A DNA stretch of 64,000 bases from Komagataeibacter sp. FNDCF1 (GCF_021295335.1 NZ_JAIWOT010000001.1:747001-811000); one strand, 5' to 3'. Numbered from the stretch's first letter, positions 51,472 through 60,409 are shown. Program-made: numbers and translations. Notes: generated by a model from the letters alone, not told the origin.

Positions 51472-53042
51472 CCGCAACCACCAGCCCGATCTTCCTGCAA
51501 TACCAGTCCGCCACCATGGAGGCGGTCATGAACAACCGCGTGGTGGTGGTGGAAAAGTCCCGCCGCACCGGCCTGTCGTGGGCTGCGTCGTTCATTGCCG
51601 ACCTTGTGGCGGGCATGGACCCTGCCGCTGGCGGCATGGATGTGTTCTACATGGGCTATAATCTGGAAATGGCCCGCGAGTTCATTGATTACTGCGCGGA
51701 GCACGCGACGATGCTTCAGGTCGTCGCCAATTCGGTCAATGAATCGTTCTTCCGTGATCCGGGAAACCCTGAAAAGGACATCAAGGTTTTCCGCATGGAT
51801 ATGGGATCGGGCAGCAAGATACTGGCCCTGCCATCCGTGCCGCGCGCCCTGCGTGGCATGCAGGGGCTGGTCATTATTGATGAAGCAGCCTTCCATGATG
51901 ACCTGGACGAACTGCTGAAGGCCGCCCTGGCGCTGCTGATGTGGGGCGGCAAGGTGCTGATCATCAGCACGCATGACGGCGATACCAACCCGTTCAACAC
52001 GCTGGTCCAGGGCATCCGTGCTGGCCGCAATCCTTACCGCCTGCTGCGCATTACGTTCGATGACGCCCTGCGCGACGGCCTGTATCGCAAGATATGCCAG
52101 AAATCCGGGGAGGAATGGAGCGCGGAGAAAGAGGCGGCGTGGCGGCAGGAGATTGTCCAGTATTACGGCGATGACGCCGAGGAAGAACTGTTCTGCATCC
52201 CGTCACCCAGCACCGGCAGCGCCATCCCGCTTGCGCTGATCGAGGCGCGGACGGTGGAGAACATCCCCGTGGTCCGCTGGTCGTGCAAGGCGGAATTTGC
52301 CCTTGCCCCCGATGCGGTGCGCGCCAGTGAAACCCAGCGGTTCTGCGAAAGCGAACTGCTGCCCCTGCTGGCTGCACTGGACCCGAAGACGCCGCATGTC
52401 TTTGGCGAGGATTTCGCCCGTTCTGGTGACCTGACGGTGATCTGGCCCATGGCGGTGGAACGTTCCCTGCTGCGCCGCACGCCCTTCATCGTGGAACTGC
52501 GCAACGTGCCGTTCGAGCAGCAGAAACAGATCCTGTGGTTCATCCTTGACCGCCTGCCGCGCCTGCGCGCGGGCAAGATGGACGCGACCGGCAATGGACA
52601 GTGGCTGGGCGAAGTGACGGTCCAGCGATACGGCAGCCGGATTGAGGCCGTGAAGATGTCCGAGGGCTGGTACCGCGACAACATGCCCGCCTTCAAGGCG
52701 GCGTTCGAGGACGCGCGCATTACCGTTCCGGCTGATCGGGAAATCCATGATGACATCCGCGCCCTGAAGGTGGTGCGCGGCGTGATCCGCGTGCCTGACC
52801 AGCGTGCGACCAGCAAGGATGGCAGCAAGCGCCATGGCGACGCCGCCGTGGCCGGTGCGCTGGCCTATGCCGCCAGCCGCGCCGAACCCGAGGAATACGG
52901 CTACCGCGCCGTCCCGTCCCCTTTTGCGCCAGGCGGCCTGTCTTCTGACCCCGACCGCTGGCCCATTGAGGACGAGATCGCGGCAGATCGCGGCGGTATC
53001 CGCATGGCCAATTTTGGTTTGAGAGGAAGCGTGCAGCTATGA
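51468..53042 (+). CDS. Terminase large subunit (Mu gp28-like)
   Basis: The 524-aa protein has an ATPase domain with a degenerate Walker A (VVEKSRRTGLSWA, residues about 27-39), Walker B (GLVIIDEAAFHDD) and motif III (KVLIISTHDGD). A nuclease domain includes FGEDFARSGDLTVI. It packages DNA by the headful mechanism with adjacent host sequence in Mu-like phages. Confidence 0.93.
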   Translation: MTATTSPIFLQYQSATMEAVMNNRVVVVEKSRRTGLSWAASFIADLVAGMDPAAGGMDVFYMGYNLEMAREFIDYCAEHATMLQVVANSVNESFFRDPGNPEKDIKVFRMDMGSGSKILALPSVPRALRGMQGLVIIDEAAFHDDLDELLKAALALLMWGGKVLIISTHDGDTNPFNTLVQGIRAGRNPYRLLRITFDDALRDGLYRKICQKSGEEWSAEKEAAWRQEIVQYYGDDAEEELFCIPSPSTGSAIPLALIEARTVENIPVVRWSCKAEFALAPDAVRASETQRFCESELLPLLAALDPKTPHVFGEDFARSGDLTVIWPMAVERSLLRRTPFIVELRNVPFEQQKQILWFILDRLPRLRAGKMDATGNGQWLGEVTVQRYGSRIEAVKMSEGWYRDNMPAFKAAFEDARITVPADREIHDDIRALKVVRGVIRVPDQRATSKDGSKRHGDAAVAGALAYAASRAEPEEYGYRAVPSPFAPGGLSSDPDRWPIEDEIAADRGGIRMANFGLRGSVQL

Positions 53043-53269
53043 CCTACGCCCCATGGATTGCGGCAGGCGTGATTGCCATCATCGCCTTCATCAGCTTCCT
53101 GCTGATCCGCAATGACGCGAAGAAAGCCCAGAAAGGCACGGACGAAAGCAGCGCCGTCGCCACCGCGCAGGATACGACCACCGTTGTGGCCGCCATGGCG
53201 CAGGCCGGTGCGGACGCGCCCACCACCGACAGGGCGCTGGACGCCCGGCTGGATGCGGGGACGGCATGA
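53039..53269 (+). CDS. Small single-pass membrane protein (possible inner spanin/holin)
   Basis: The 76-aa protein has one N-terminal transmembrane helix (AAGVIAIIAFISFLLI) and a hydrophilic Ala/Asp/Thr-rich tail. It overlaps terminase and the next gene by 4 nt each. The next gene has a lipobox-like motif, so the two could be a spanin pair; this is inference. Confidence 0.55.
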   Translation: MTYAPWIAAGVIAIIAFISFLLIRNDAKKAQKGTDESSAVATAQDTTTVVAAMAQAGADAPTTDRALDARLDAGTA

Positions 53270-53619
53270 CCGATCCCCAGCCCCATTACCCCAGACTGTC
53301 GGACCTGGTGCTCAATGATCTGGCACGCCTCCAGAAGCCTCGCCCGCCTCGTGATCCGCGCCTTGGCGCGGCAATACTGGCCATTACGATTTCTGCCCTG
53401 GCTGTTCTGGCTCTGGCGGGCTGCGCGCACCCTGCGATGCGCCCGGTCTGCATCCCTCTGAAAGCCTACTCAGCGGGTGATGAGAAGGCTCTTGAAGCCG
53501 AACTGAAGGCGCATCCCGACATGCCGGTCACGCATGATGTTGTCCGTAACTGGCTGGGCATGCGTGATGAGGACCGGGCATGTCTCGCAAAGGCACGCAC
53601 GGCCCCTGTCGGGCCATGA
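53266..53619 (+). CDS. Membrane protein with lipobox-like motif (possible outer spanin)
   Basis: The 117-aa protein has a hydrophobic segment ending LAVLALAGC, a lipobox form, but preceded by about 36 charged residues, longer than normal for a lipoprotein signal; an internal GTG at 53308 would shorten it. The C-terminal part (WLGMRDEDRACLAKA) resembles Rz1-type text (L-R-D-x-x-R-A-C). Confidence 0.5.
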   Translation: MTDPQPHYPRLSDLVLNDLARLQKPRPPRDPRLGAAILAITISALAVLALAGCAHPAMRPVCIPLKAYSAGDEKALEAELKAHPDMPVTHDVVRNWLGMRDEDRACLAKARTAPVGP

Positions 53620-53861
53620 GCCGCACATCACGCAAGGTGCGGCGCATCGTGGCGGCGGTTGCCATGCGCCCGCGCCAGACCGTGCTGCGGCATGTGCTGC
53701 TGGACGACGGGCTTGGCCTGGACATGCTGGACCGTCTGGAAATCGTGGTGGCGTGCCAGAACGCCACCGGCGCTTTCGTGGAAGGTGAAGGGGACTGGCG
53801 GACAGTAGGCGACGTAATCGACGCCTGCCGTAATGCCGTGATCTATGGGGAGTGCCGGTAA
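53616..53861 (+). CDS. Acyl-carrier-protein-like phage protein lacking the carrier serine
   Basis: The 81-aa protein starts with a basic helix and continues LDDGLGLDMLDRLEIVVACQ and WRTVGDVIDACR. This resembles the ACP signature L-G-x-D-S-L-D-x-x-E and the later T-V-G-D-x-x-D. At the phosphopantetheine position Ser is replaced by Met37, so it should not be a working carrier. ATGA overlap with the spanin-like gene; its stop (TAA) shares one base with the portal start. Confidence 0.65.
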   Translation: MSRTSRKVRRIVAAVAMRPRQTVLRHVLLDDGLGLDMLDRLEIVVACQNATGAFVEGEGDWRTVGDVIDACRNAVIYGECR

Positions 53862-55561
53862 TGGCGCAGCTACTTGACCAGTATGGGAAGCCGGTCCGCA
53901 CATCGGACCTGACACGGCAGGTTTCCGGGCCGACGATGCTGGGGCAGCGCCCCGCCATCATCACCACGCCCATTGGCGGCCTGACGCCTGCGACCCTTGC
54001 GGCCCTGCTGAACGCCGCCGATACGGGCGACAGCCTGGCGTGGCTGGAATGCGCGGAAGAGCTTGAGCGGCGTGATCTGCATTACCTGGGCGTGCTGAAC
54101 ACCCGCAAGCGCACCATTGCACAGTTGCCGATTACCGTAACCCCGGCCAGCGATGATGATGCGCACAAGAAGCATGCGGATTTCGTCAGCGCCTGGCTGG
54201 ACCGTGGCGTGCTGGAAAAATCCCTGTTCGACATGATGGACGCGGTGGGCAAGGGCTGGTCGGTCCATGAAATCGTCTGGCATGCCGAGGCCGGGAACTA
54301 TTACCCCGAGGAACTGGCCTTCCGTCCGCCCCGGTTCTTTGAAGTGTCCTATCAGGATGGCGAGACAATCATGCTGCGCGACGATCCCGGCTGCACGGCC
54401 CCGCCATCAGCACCTGGCGGCATCCTTCAGGAAGGCTATACCGCGCTGGACCCGAATGCGTTCGTGATCCACCGCCATCCGTCATGGTCGGGCCTGACCC
54501 TGCGCGCGGGGCTGACGCGGGCGGTGTGCTGGGCACTGCTGGCCAAGATGTTTACCATGCGCGACTGGGGCGTGTTCGTGCAGAATTACGGCCTGCCCGC
54601 CCGGATCGGCCGGTATGGACCCGATGCATCCGAAGAAGACCGCAACGTGATGTTCCAGGCGCTGACCGACTTTGGCGGCGCGTTGGCGGCGATGATGCCC
54701 AAGGGTATGGATTTCGAACTGGTGGAACCGAAATCATCGGGCGGCCATGAACTGCACATGCTGCGCGCGGAGTTCCTGAACAGCGAGATCAGCAAGGCCG
54801 TGCTGGGGCAGACCGGCACGACGGACAGCAAGCAGGGTGCCCACGCATCCGGCGCGATCCACCGCGAGGTGCAGGAAGACATTGAGCGCGCCGACGCCAG
54901 CCTGCTATCGGCCACCATAAGCCAGCAGATCGTGGCGCGCATGGTGGCCTTCAGCTTTGGCCCGCAGGACGAATACCCAAAACTGCGCATCGGCAGGCCG
55001 GACGAGGTGCCGCTCGATACCCTGATCAAGGTCGTGCAGTTTGCGGGGCCGCAGGGCCTGAAGTTCCCGGCGCAGCCTTTCTATGACCGGATGGGCATGG
55101 AAGCCCCGCAGGAAGGCGACAGCGTGTTCGGCATGGTTGCCCAGGCGCAGCCGGTGCAGCCCGCGCACGTCCTGCCTGCCCAGGACAGGCCCGCGCAGGT
55201 CATGCCCCCGCGTGACCCCAACCCCACGCCCGCCAGCCCGCAGGCGGCGGACCAGCAGGAAATCACCCTGCATACCCGGCTGGGAAAGCTGTTGAGCCGA
55301 CATGTGCGCGCCGATGGCACGCATATCATCAACCTCATGACCCAGCGCCTGGCGCGCGATGCGGAAGCGGGCCTTGCGCAGATGACGGACGCGGTGCGGG
55401 CCGAGGTGGAAAAGGCGGGCACCATGGCCGGGCTGGAAAAGACGCTGGCGGGGATGGACCTGCCCCATGACCAGTTCCAGCAGGCCATGCAGGTGGCGCT
55501 GATGGTGTCGGAACTGGCTGGTGAGGCTATGGTGCTGGACGAAATGGCGGCCAATGGCTGA
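53861..55561 (+). CDS. Portal protein (Mu gp29-like, DUF935)
   Basis: The 566-aa protein has the DUF935 layout: IGGLTPATLAALLNAADTGD, RDLHYLGVLNTRKRTIAQLP, WSVHEIVWHAEAG, FVQNYGLPARIGRYG and LGQTGTTDSKQGAHASGAIH. It forms the dodecameric DNA entry channel of the head. A Pro/Gln-rich linker precedes an alpha-helical C-terminal region. Confidence 0.93.
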   Translation: MAQLLDQYGKPVRTSDLTRQVSGPTMLGQRPAIITTPIGGLTPATLAALLNAADTGDSLAWLECAEELERRDLHYLGVLNTRKRTIAQLPITVTPASDDDAHKKHADFVSAWLDRGVLEKSLFDMMDAVGKGWSVHEIVWHAEAGNYYPEELAFRPPRFFEVSYQDGETIMLRDDPGCTAPPSAPGGILQEGYTALDPNAFVIHRHPSWSGLTLRAGLTRAVCWALLAKMFTMRDWGVFVQNYGLPARIGRYGPDASEEDRNVMFQALTDFGGALAAMMPKGMDFELVEPKSSGGHELHMLRAEFLNSEISKAVLGQTGTTDSKQGAHASGAIHREVQEDIERADASLLSATISQQIVARMVAFSFGPQDEYPKLRIGRPDEVPLDTLIKVVQFAGPQGLKFPAQPFYDRMGMEAPQEGDSVFGMVAQAQPVQPAHVLPAQDRPAQVMPPRDPNPTPASPQAADQQEITLHTRLGKLLSRHVRADGTHIINLMTQRLARDAEAGLAQMTDAVRAEVEKAGTMAGLEKTLAGMDLPHDQFQQAMQVALMVSELAGEAMVLDEMAANG

Positions 55562-56846
55562 CACGGCCGTCAGCGCCGCCAAGCTGCCGCCCCGTGATGC
55601 GCTGGCCTTCCTGCGCCAGAAGGTGCCCGTGCCCGCTGCGACCTGGACCGATTTGTGGCATGAGGCGCATGACGTGTCGTTCGCTGTGGCTGGGGCCACG
55701 TCAAAAGCCATCGCGCAGGATTTCCAGAATGCCGTGATCCGCACGATGGAGGCGGGCGGCACGCGGCGCGAGTTCCTCAAGGAATTCGATCCCATCGTAA
55801 AGCGGTATGGCTGGGAGCATACCGGCACGCCGGGCTGGCGCGCGTCCATCATCTACGACACCAACGTCACCACGGCCTATGCGGCGGGGCGCTACCGGCG
55901 CATGACCACGCCGGAATCACTGGCGCTATATCCCTACTGGCGCTACCGGCACCACACCTGCCAGCATCCGCGCCCGCAGCATGTGGCGTGGGATGGCATG
56001 ATCCTGCGTGCTGATGACCCGTTCTGGAACACCCATTACCCGCCCAATGGCTGGCGCTGCCACTGCACGGTGGAAGTGGTGTCGCAGCGCATGCTGGACC
56101 GCAACGGGTGGGAAGTATCTGACAGTCCGGTGATCGAGACGCGCCCATGGCGCAACCCGCACACGGGCGAAATCCTGCATGTCCCCGTCGGCATCGACCC
56201 CGGCTTTGCCTACAACCCCGGCAAGGCGTGGCTGATGAACGAAGGCGCGCGGGTGGTGACCGAACCCACGCCAAAGCTGCGCCCCATGCTGCCGCCCGCG
56301 CAGGATGCGGGACCGGCGCGTCCTGTCCCGGCGCGCCCCGTTGCACCTGTCGTGGTGCCCGAACTGCCGGGCGTTGCGCCAGCACCCAAACCTGTTGCAC
56401 CCGAACCCGTGCCCGATGTTCCGAAGCGCCAGAAGGCGCAGCAGGATGCCGTGGTACAGCTGCTGCACAAACCGGTCGGCAGCGTGGAAGCCGGAACGCT
56501 GCCCGATCATGTGCGCCTGGAACTGGGTGGCAGGGAAGATGGCGTGCTGCTGTCTGGCGAGACGGTGGAGAAGCAGCGCAGCCATCACCCGGACCTGACA
56601 GCACAGGATTACCTTGCTCTGCCCGAAGTGCTGGCCAACCCGACCGTCGTGGCGCGCCAGGCCGACCGGCGCATCCTGCTGTTCCACTGGATGGGCAGGC
56701 TGTATCGCGCGGCAATCAAGACCACGCTGGATGGCAGCGAAAATTACGTGATGTCCTTCCACCGCACCAACCCCGAAGCCGCGCACAAGGCGCTGCTCAA
56801 GCTGGATATCCTGCATGGCCGGATCGAGGATGTGGAGGAGAAGTAA
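55554..56846 (+). CDS. F-like minor head protein fused to a PBECR-type nuclease domain
   Basis: The 430-aa protein has an N-terminal Mu F/SPP1 gp7-type head morphogenesis domain (IIYDTNVTTAYAAGRYRRM, HTCQHPRPQHVAWDGMILRA, PPNGWRCHCTVE). A Pro/Ala-rich linker (about 250-300) is followed by about 110 residues (RLELGGREDGVLLSGETVEK, RQADRRILLFHWMGRLYRAA, VMSFHRTNPEAA) that match the phage barnase/EndoU/colicin/RelE-like (PBECR) domains often fused to such proteins. The tail could be an injected RNase toxin or an assembly factor. Confidence 0.85.
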   Translation: MADTAVSAAKLPPRDALAFLRQKVPVPAATWTDLWHEAHDVSFAVAGATSKAIAQDFQNAVIRTMEAGGTRREFLKEFDPIVKRYGWEHTGTPGWRASIIYDTNVTTAYAAGRYRRMTTPESLALYPYWRYRHHTCQHPRPQHVAWDGMILRADDPFWNTHYPPNGWRCHCTVEVVSQRMLDRNGWEVSDSPVIETRPWRNPHTGEILHVPVGIDPGFAYNPGKAWLMNEGARVVTEPTPKLRPMLPPAQDAGPARPVPARPVAPVVVPELPGVAPAPKPVAPEPVPDVPKRQKAQQDAVVQLLHKPVGSVEAGTLPDHVRLELGGREDGVLLSGETVEKQRSHHPDLTAQDYLALPEVLANPTVVARQADRRILLFHWMGRLYRAAIKTTLDGSENYVMSFHRTNPEAAHKALLKLDILHGRIEDVEEK

Positions 56847-56982
56847 CGGCGCGCAGCATGGGGCCAGCCACAAACCCCACAAGCGGTACGACCCCGAAAG
56901 GCCGCCCTACGGCAGGCTGAATTACACCGTGTCCCTGCGCGCCGCAGACTGAATATAGCTGCGTTGAAGGAAGATTTCCACC

Positions 56983-57492
56983 ATGGCGTTCATTTCCATC
57001 TCCGGTAACACCGATCCCATCCAGTCTGCGCTGGACGCCATTGCCGCCATCGGCACGCGCCCGCAGGCCGTGCTGGACGCCATCGGGGGCGAATTGCGCG
57101 ACAGAACCGTGCGGCGGATGGAACAGGGTGTCGATCCCGATGGCATTCGATGGGAGAGTTACGCGGCGCTTAATCCGCTCTATGAGCTGGACAAGAAGAC
57201 TGACCACATCCTGATCGAGAGTGGCGACCTGCGGGACAGCATCCATCCCGAAGTCGAGGGGAATGCCCTACTGGTCGGAACGAACCTGATTTACGGTGCC
57301 ATCCACCAGTTTGGTGGCATCATCCAGCCCCGGAGCGCCTTGCAGCTATCCTTCGTCATGGGCGGCGAACTGTTCCACGTCGATAACGTGCATATACCCG
57401 CGCGCCCCTACCTTGGTCTGGGCGTGGGCGACGAGGCCGTCATCATCGACCGGCTGGACGAATTCCTGTCCATTGCGATGCGCGGGCGCTAG
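56983..57492 (+). CDS. Virion morphogenesis protein (Mu gpG-like)
   Basis: The 169-aa protein has the Phage_tail_S/gpG pattern: DGIRWESYAALNPLYELDKK, LIESGDLRDSIHPEV, VGTNLIYGAIHQFGG, IPARPYLGLG. AAGGAAG precedes the ATG. It acts in tail/head completion. Confidence 0.9.
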   Translation: MAFISISGNTDPIQSALDAIAAIGTRPQAVLDAIGGELRDRTVRRMEQGVDPDGIRWESYAALNPLYELDKKTDHILIESGDLRDSIHPEVEGNALLVGTNLIYGAIHQFGGIIQPRSALQLSFVMGGELFHVDNVHIPARPYLGLGVGDEAVIIDRLDEFLSIAMRGR

Positions 57493-57699
57493 TGCGCATC
57501 GGCCTTTTGGTTTTAAGAGACCCGTAAGAGGGTTTAAGAGGGGGTAGGATGCGTTTTTGCGTGTCCCGCGTCCGATTGAGCGTCCATCATCGTCGCACGC
57601 GCCTGTAGGGCGAAAAATCCGCATCGCCCCATTTGCCCCGCCATAGGGGCGACTTGGCGTCCGTGACGGCCCGTTCGAAAGCCCGTCATGCTGCGGGCA
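57493..57699. other. Noncoding gap inside the late gene block
   Basis: This 207-nt stretch has repeated TTAAGAG/GTAAGAG text (57513-57541) and a hairpin TCGCCCC/GGGGCGA (57624-57630, 57646-57652). The surrounding late genes overlap or nearly touch, so a gap here may hold a late promoter or processing site before the protease/scaffold gene. Confidence 0.5.
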
Positions 57700-58704
57700 A
57701 TGAACACGACGCTCCATTACCACACCGCACTGCCGACGACAGATAATGGCAAGGTGCCGGACTGGGTCCACCTGCTGCCGGTCGGTGCGTTCTCCGGCGT
57801 GGACGGGCGCGGCCCGTACCGGGTGGAAGATGCTGCGGCGCTGATCACCCATTCCATGGAAGCCGAGGGCGGCAAGCTGCCCATCGACGAAAACCATGCC
57901 ACCGACCGTGCCCTGATATCCGGCGGTCCGGCCCCCGCAGTGGGCTGGATCATCGAACTACAGGCGCGTGCGGATGGCATCTGGGGGCGCGTGGACTGGA
58001 CCAAATCCGGCCGCGCCATGGTTGCCGACCACGCCTATCGCGGGATTTCCCCCGCCTTTGCCACCCCCGGCGGCGTCGTGACCCGGATTGCGCGCGCGTC
58101 CCTGACCAATGCGCCCAACCTGAAAATCAACACCCTCCACACCACGCAGAAGGAACCGGCCATGCTGCCGCTTGAAGATGTCCTGAAGGCGCTTGGCCTT
58201 CCGGCCACGACGACGAAGGAACAGGTCATTGCGCATCTGAAGGAAATGAAGGGGTGCATGAGCATGCACTCCCAGCTTGCCCCGCTGGCGGGACTGGACG
58301 CCAGCGTTTCCCCCGAAGCCCTGGTAACGGGCCTGCGCGCGAAACTGTCCGATGTCAGCACCCATTCCCGGCAGCAGATCGAGGCGCTGACCGGCCAGAT
58401 CGCGGAACTGAAGGCGGCTGGTGCGCTGGCGGCGTCCACCCACGCCATTGAGCAGGCCGCGCGCACCAAGGTCATTTCCGCCGAGACGAAGGCCGATCTG
58501 ATCACGCTGCACACGACCAGCCCGCAGGCGGCCGAGCGCATCATCACCGGCTTGCAGGATGTGCCGACCAGCGGACTGAACCTGCATACGCGCACGGTGC
58601 CCAGTGCTGGCGGAAATGCCGCTGAAATCACCGCCATGGACGCAGACCTCGGCGTCACGGAAGACGAAGTGAAGAAGTGGGAGGCGTCCAATGCTCGCCG
58701 CTGA
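57700..58704 (+). CDS. Head maturation protease with scaffold (Mu I/Z-like)
   Basis: ATG at 57700 is chosen; ATG 57688 is also possible and neither has a strong ribosome-binding site. The 334-aa protein has the Mu I protease core: LLPVGAFSGVDGRG, KLPIDENHATDRAL, PAVGWIIELQAR and YRGISPAFATPGGVV. The C-terminal half is a coiled-coil scaffold (AELKAAGALAASTHAIEQAA). A second start at 58162 probably yields scaffold Z alone. It overlaps the next gene by 14 nt. Confidence 0.9.
   Translation: MNTTLHYHTALPTTDNGKVPDWVHLLPVGAFSGVDGRGPYRVEDAAALITHSMEAEGGKLPIDENHATDRALISGGPAPAVGWIIELQARADGIWGRVDWTKSGRAMVADHAYRGISPAFATPGGVVTRIARASLTNAPNLKINTLHTTQKEPAMLPLEDVLKALGLPATTTKEQVIAHLKEMKGCMSMHSQLAPLAGLDASVSPEALVTGLRAKLSDVSTHSRQQIEALTGQIAELKAAGALAASTHAIEQAARTKVISAETKADLITLHTTSPQAAERIITGLQDVPTSGLNLHTRTVPSAGGNAAEITAMDADLGVTEDEVKKWEASNARR
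58162..58704 (+). CDS. Candidate internal-start scaffold protein (Z-like)
   Basis: ATG at 58162 (MLPLEDVLKALGL) sits in frame inside the protease gene, 7 nt after AAGGA (58150-58154). Its product of 180 aa would be the scaffold part alone, as Mu Z is made from an in-frame start within I. That the site is used is inference. Confidence 0.55.
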   Translation: MLPLEDVLKALGLPATTTKEQVIAHLKEMKGCMSMHSQLAPLAGLDASVSPEALVTGLRAKLSDVSTHSRQQIEALTGQIAELKAAGALAASTHAIEQAARTKVISAETKADLITLHTTSPQAAERIITGLQDVPTSGLNLHTRTVPSAGGNAAEITAMDADLGVTEDEVKKWEASNARR

Positions 58705-59146
58705 TCGCGTCATCCCCGAACGCAAGATCGCGCCGGGGCCGGAGTTTCCGCACATGGTGGCGGCGGGCTTCCGCCTGTTCCGCAATTCCATCACCGCCGT
58801 GTGCGCCGATGGCACGGTCGTGCCCGCTGGCAGCGCCAACACGCCATCGCCACTGGTGGCCATCGTCGGCATGGCCACCGCGCAGTACGACAATACCGGC
58901 GCGGCAGGACTGGTGCCTGACATTGATACCGCGCCCGACGTGTGGATCAGGAAAGGCTGCTGGGCGCTGCCGTTCGACGTGGCCCCGACATGGGCGAACG
59001 TGAACGCGCCTGTCTACGCGGTCGATGATGAGACCGTGACCCTGACCGAAAATGCCGGAACCGAAGCGGCCCCCGTCAACCGGCTCCAGGTTGGCACGCT
59101 GGCGGGCCTTGAGGCCGACGGCACCCCCTATGTCCTGATCCCGTAA
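58691..59146 (+). CDS. Head protein, possible decoration/stabilisation protein
   Basis: The 151-aa, beta-rich protein lies between protease and major head protein, where small capsid-stabilising proteins occur. Text includes FRNSITAVCADGTVVPAGSA and DVWIRKGCWALPF. Family match is weak. Confidence 0.65.
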   Translation: MLAADRVIPERKIAPGPEFPHMVAAGFRLFRNSITAVCADGTVVPAGSANTPSPLVAIVGMATAQYDNTGAAGLVPDIDTAPDVWIRKGCWALPFDVAPTWANVNAPVYAVDDETVTLTENAGTEAAPVNRLQVGTLAGLEADGTPYVLIP

Positions 59147-59155
59147 GGCAGACCC

Positions 59156-60106
59156 ATGGAAATCAATATCGGCAACATGAACGCGCTGACCGCGCGCGTG
59201 AATACCGCCTTCAACAAGTTTCTGACCGTGGCCCCGCCCATGTATCAGGAATTCTCCATCATCGTGCCATCGTCGGCTGGCTCGAACGTCTATCCCCGCA
59301 TGGCGGAAATCCCCGGCATCCGGGAATGGGTGGGCGACCGTGTGGTGCATGAACTCGAAGCCAACGGCTTTGAAATCCGCAACCGCACGTTCGAGGAGAC
59401 CTTCTCCGTCCGGCGCGAAGACCTTGAGGACGATCAGTTCCATGTGCTGACCCCCGCCATCCAGCAGCTTGGCTACAACGCCGCGACGCTGCCCGATGAA
59501 CTGGTGTTCGACACCTTCCAGGCGGGAACCACGAAAAAGGGCTGGGACAACCAGTATTACTTCGATCCCGAACACCGGAACTATGACGAGGGCGGGAAGC
59601 TCACGTCCTATTCCAACCTGCACACGCCGCAGCAGGGCGAGAGCGCGGGACCGGCGTGGTATGCGCTGGTATGCGACCGCCCGCTCAAGCCGATGATTTT
59701 CCAGACGCGCCGCCCCTTCGTGATCACCGCGAAGACGTCGCTTCAGGATGGTGTCGTGTTCGTCAAGAACCGCTTCATGTGGGGCGTGGACGGGCGGTGC
59801 AATGCCGGGCTTGGGCTGTGGCAGCTCGCCATCCGCTCCACCCGTCCGCTGAACGTGGATACCTGGGCTGCGGTCAAGGCGTCGTTCGCCAGCCTGCGCC
59901 GGAAGGACGGCGCGCCCTACGGCCTGGTGCCCACGCACCTGCTGGTGCCGTCCAACCTGGAAACGCAGGGGAAATACCTGCTGAACGCGGATTTTGTGCC
60001 GACGCTGATTTCCGGGTCCACGGCAGCGGCCTCCACGTCCAACCCCTACAAGAACGACGCGAAGCTGATGGTCTGCCCGCGCCTGTCCCAGAGCAATGGA
60101 GGCTGA
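59156..60106 (+). CDS. Major head subunit (Mu gpT-like)
   Basis: The 316-aa protein starts MEINIGNMNALTARVNTAFN and has FEIRNRTFEETFSVRREDLE, LPDELVFDTFQAGTTKKGWD, FFDP-like QYYFDPEHRNYD and FMWGVDGRCNAGLGLWQLA, all typical of Mu T. It builds the icosahedral head. Confidence 0.95.
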   Translation: MEINIGNMNALTARVNTAFNKFLTVAPPMYQEFSIIVPSSAGSNVYPRMAEIPGIREWVGDRVVHELEANGFEIRNRTFEETFSVRREDLEDDQFHVLTPAIQQLGYNAATLPDELVFDTFQAGTTKKGWDNQYYFDPEHRNYDEGGKLTSYSNLHTPQQGESAGPAWYALVCDRPLKPMIFQTRRPFVITAKTSLQDGVVFVKNRFMWGVDGRCNAGLGLWQLAIRSTRPLNVDTWAAVKASFASLRRKDGAPYGLVPTHLLVPSNLETQGKYLLNADFVPTLISGSTAAASTSNPYKNDAKLMVCPRLSQSNGG

Positions 60107-60109
60107 TGA

Positions 60110-60409
60110 ATGACCCGCAAGTCTGAAAAACCGGAAGAACCCGACCAGGGCGGTGCCGATACCACCCTTGCGCTGAAGGACAGGGCGGATGCCCGCGCTG
60201 CTTTTACCCGCAGCACTTTCATTCTTCAAAAGGATGGCCCGCTGGAAGTTGCCCCCGGTCACGTCATTGTGGTGTGCCGTGACCCCGGCCTGCGACGCGG
60301 CGGCATCAACCACCCCCCGCTGCATGTCTACGCGCCGGGCGAACTGGACGATGGCCAGCTTCGCGCCATGGCGGGTGAACCCGCGCTGGAAGTGATCGGG
60401 GTCGGCTGA
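60110..60409 (+). CDS. Hypothetical head-tail region protein (99 aa)
   Basis: A strong GGAGG precedes the ATG. The charged N-terminus is followed by APGHVIVVCRDPGLRRGGIN and APGELDDGQLRAM. It occupies the Mu gp35 position. No secure family. Confidence 0.65.
   Translation: MTRKSEKPEEPDQGGADTTLALKDRADARAAFTRSTFILQKDGPLEVAPGHVIVVCRDPGLRRGGINHPPLHVYAPGELDDGQLRAMAGEPALEVIGVG

Noticed and set aside
56847-56982. 20-codon frame starting MGPATNPTSG after the F-like gene
   Set aside because: Too short and without a clear ribosome-binding site; probably untranslated spacer.
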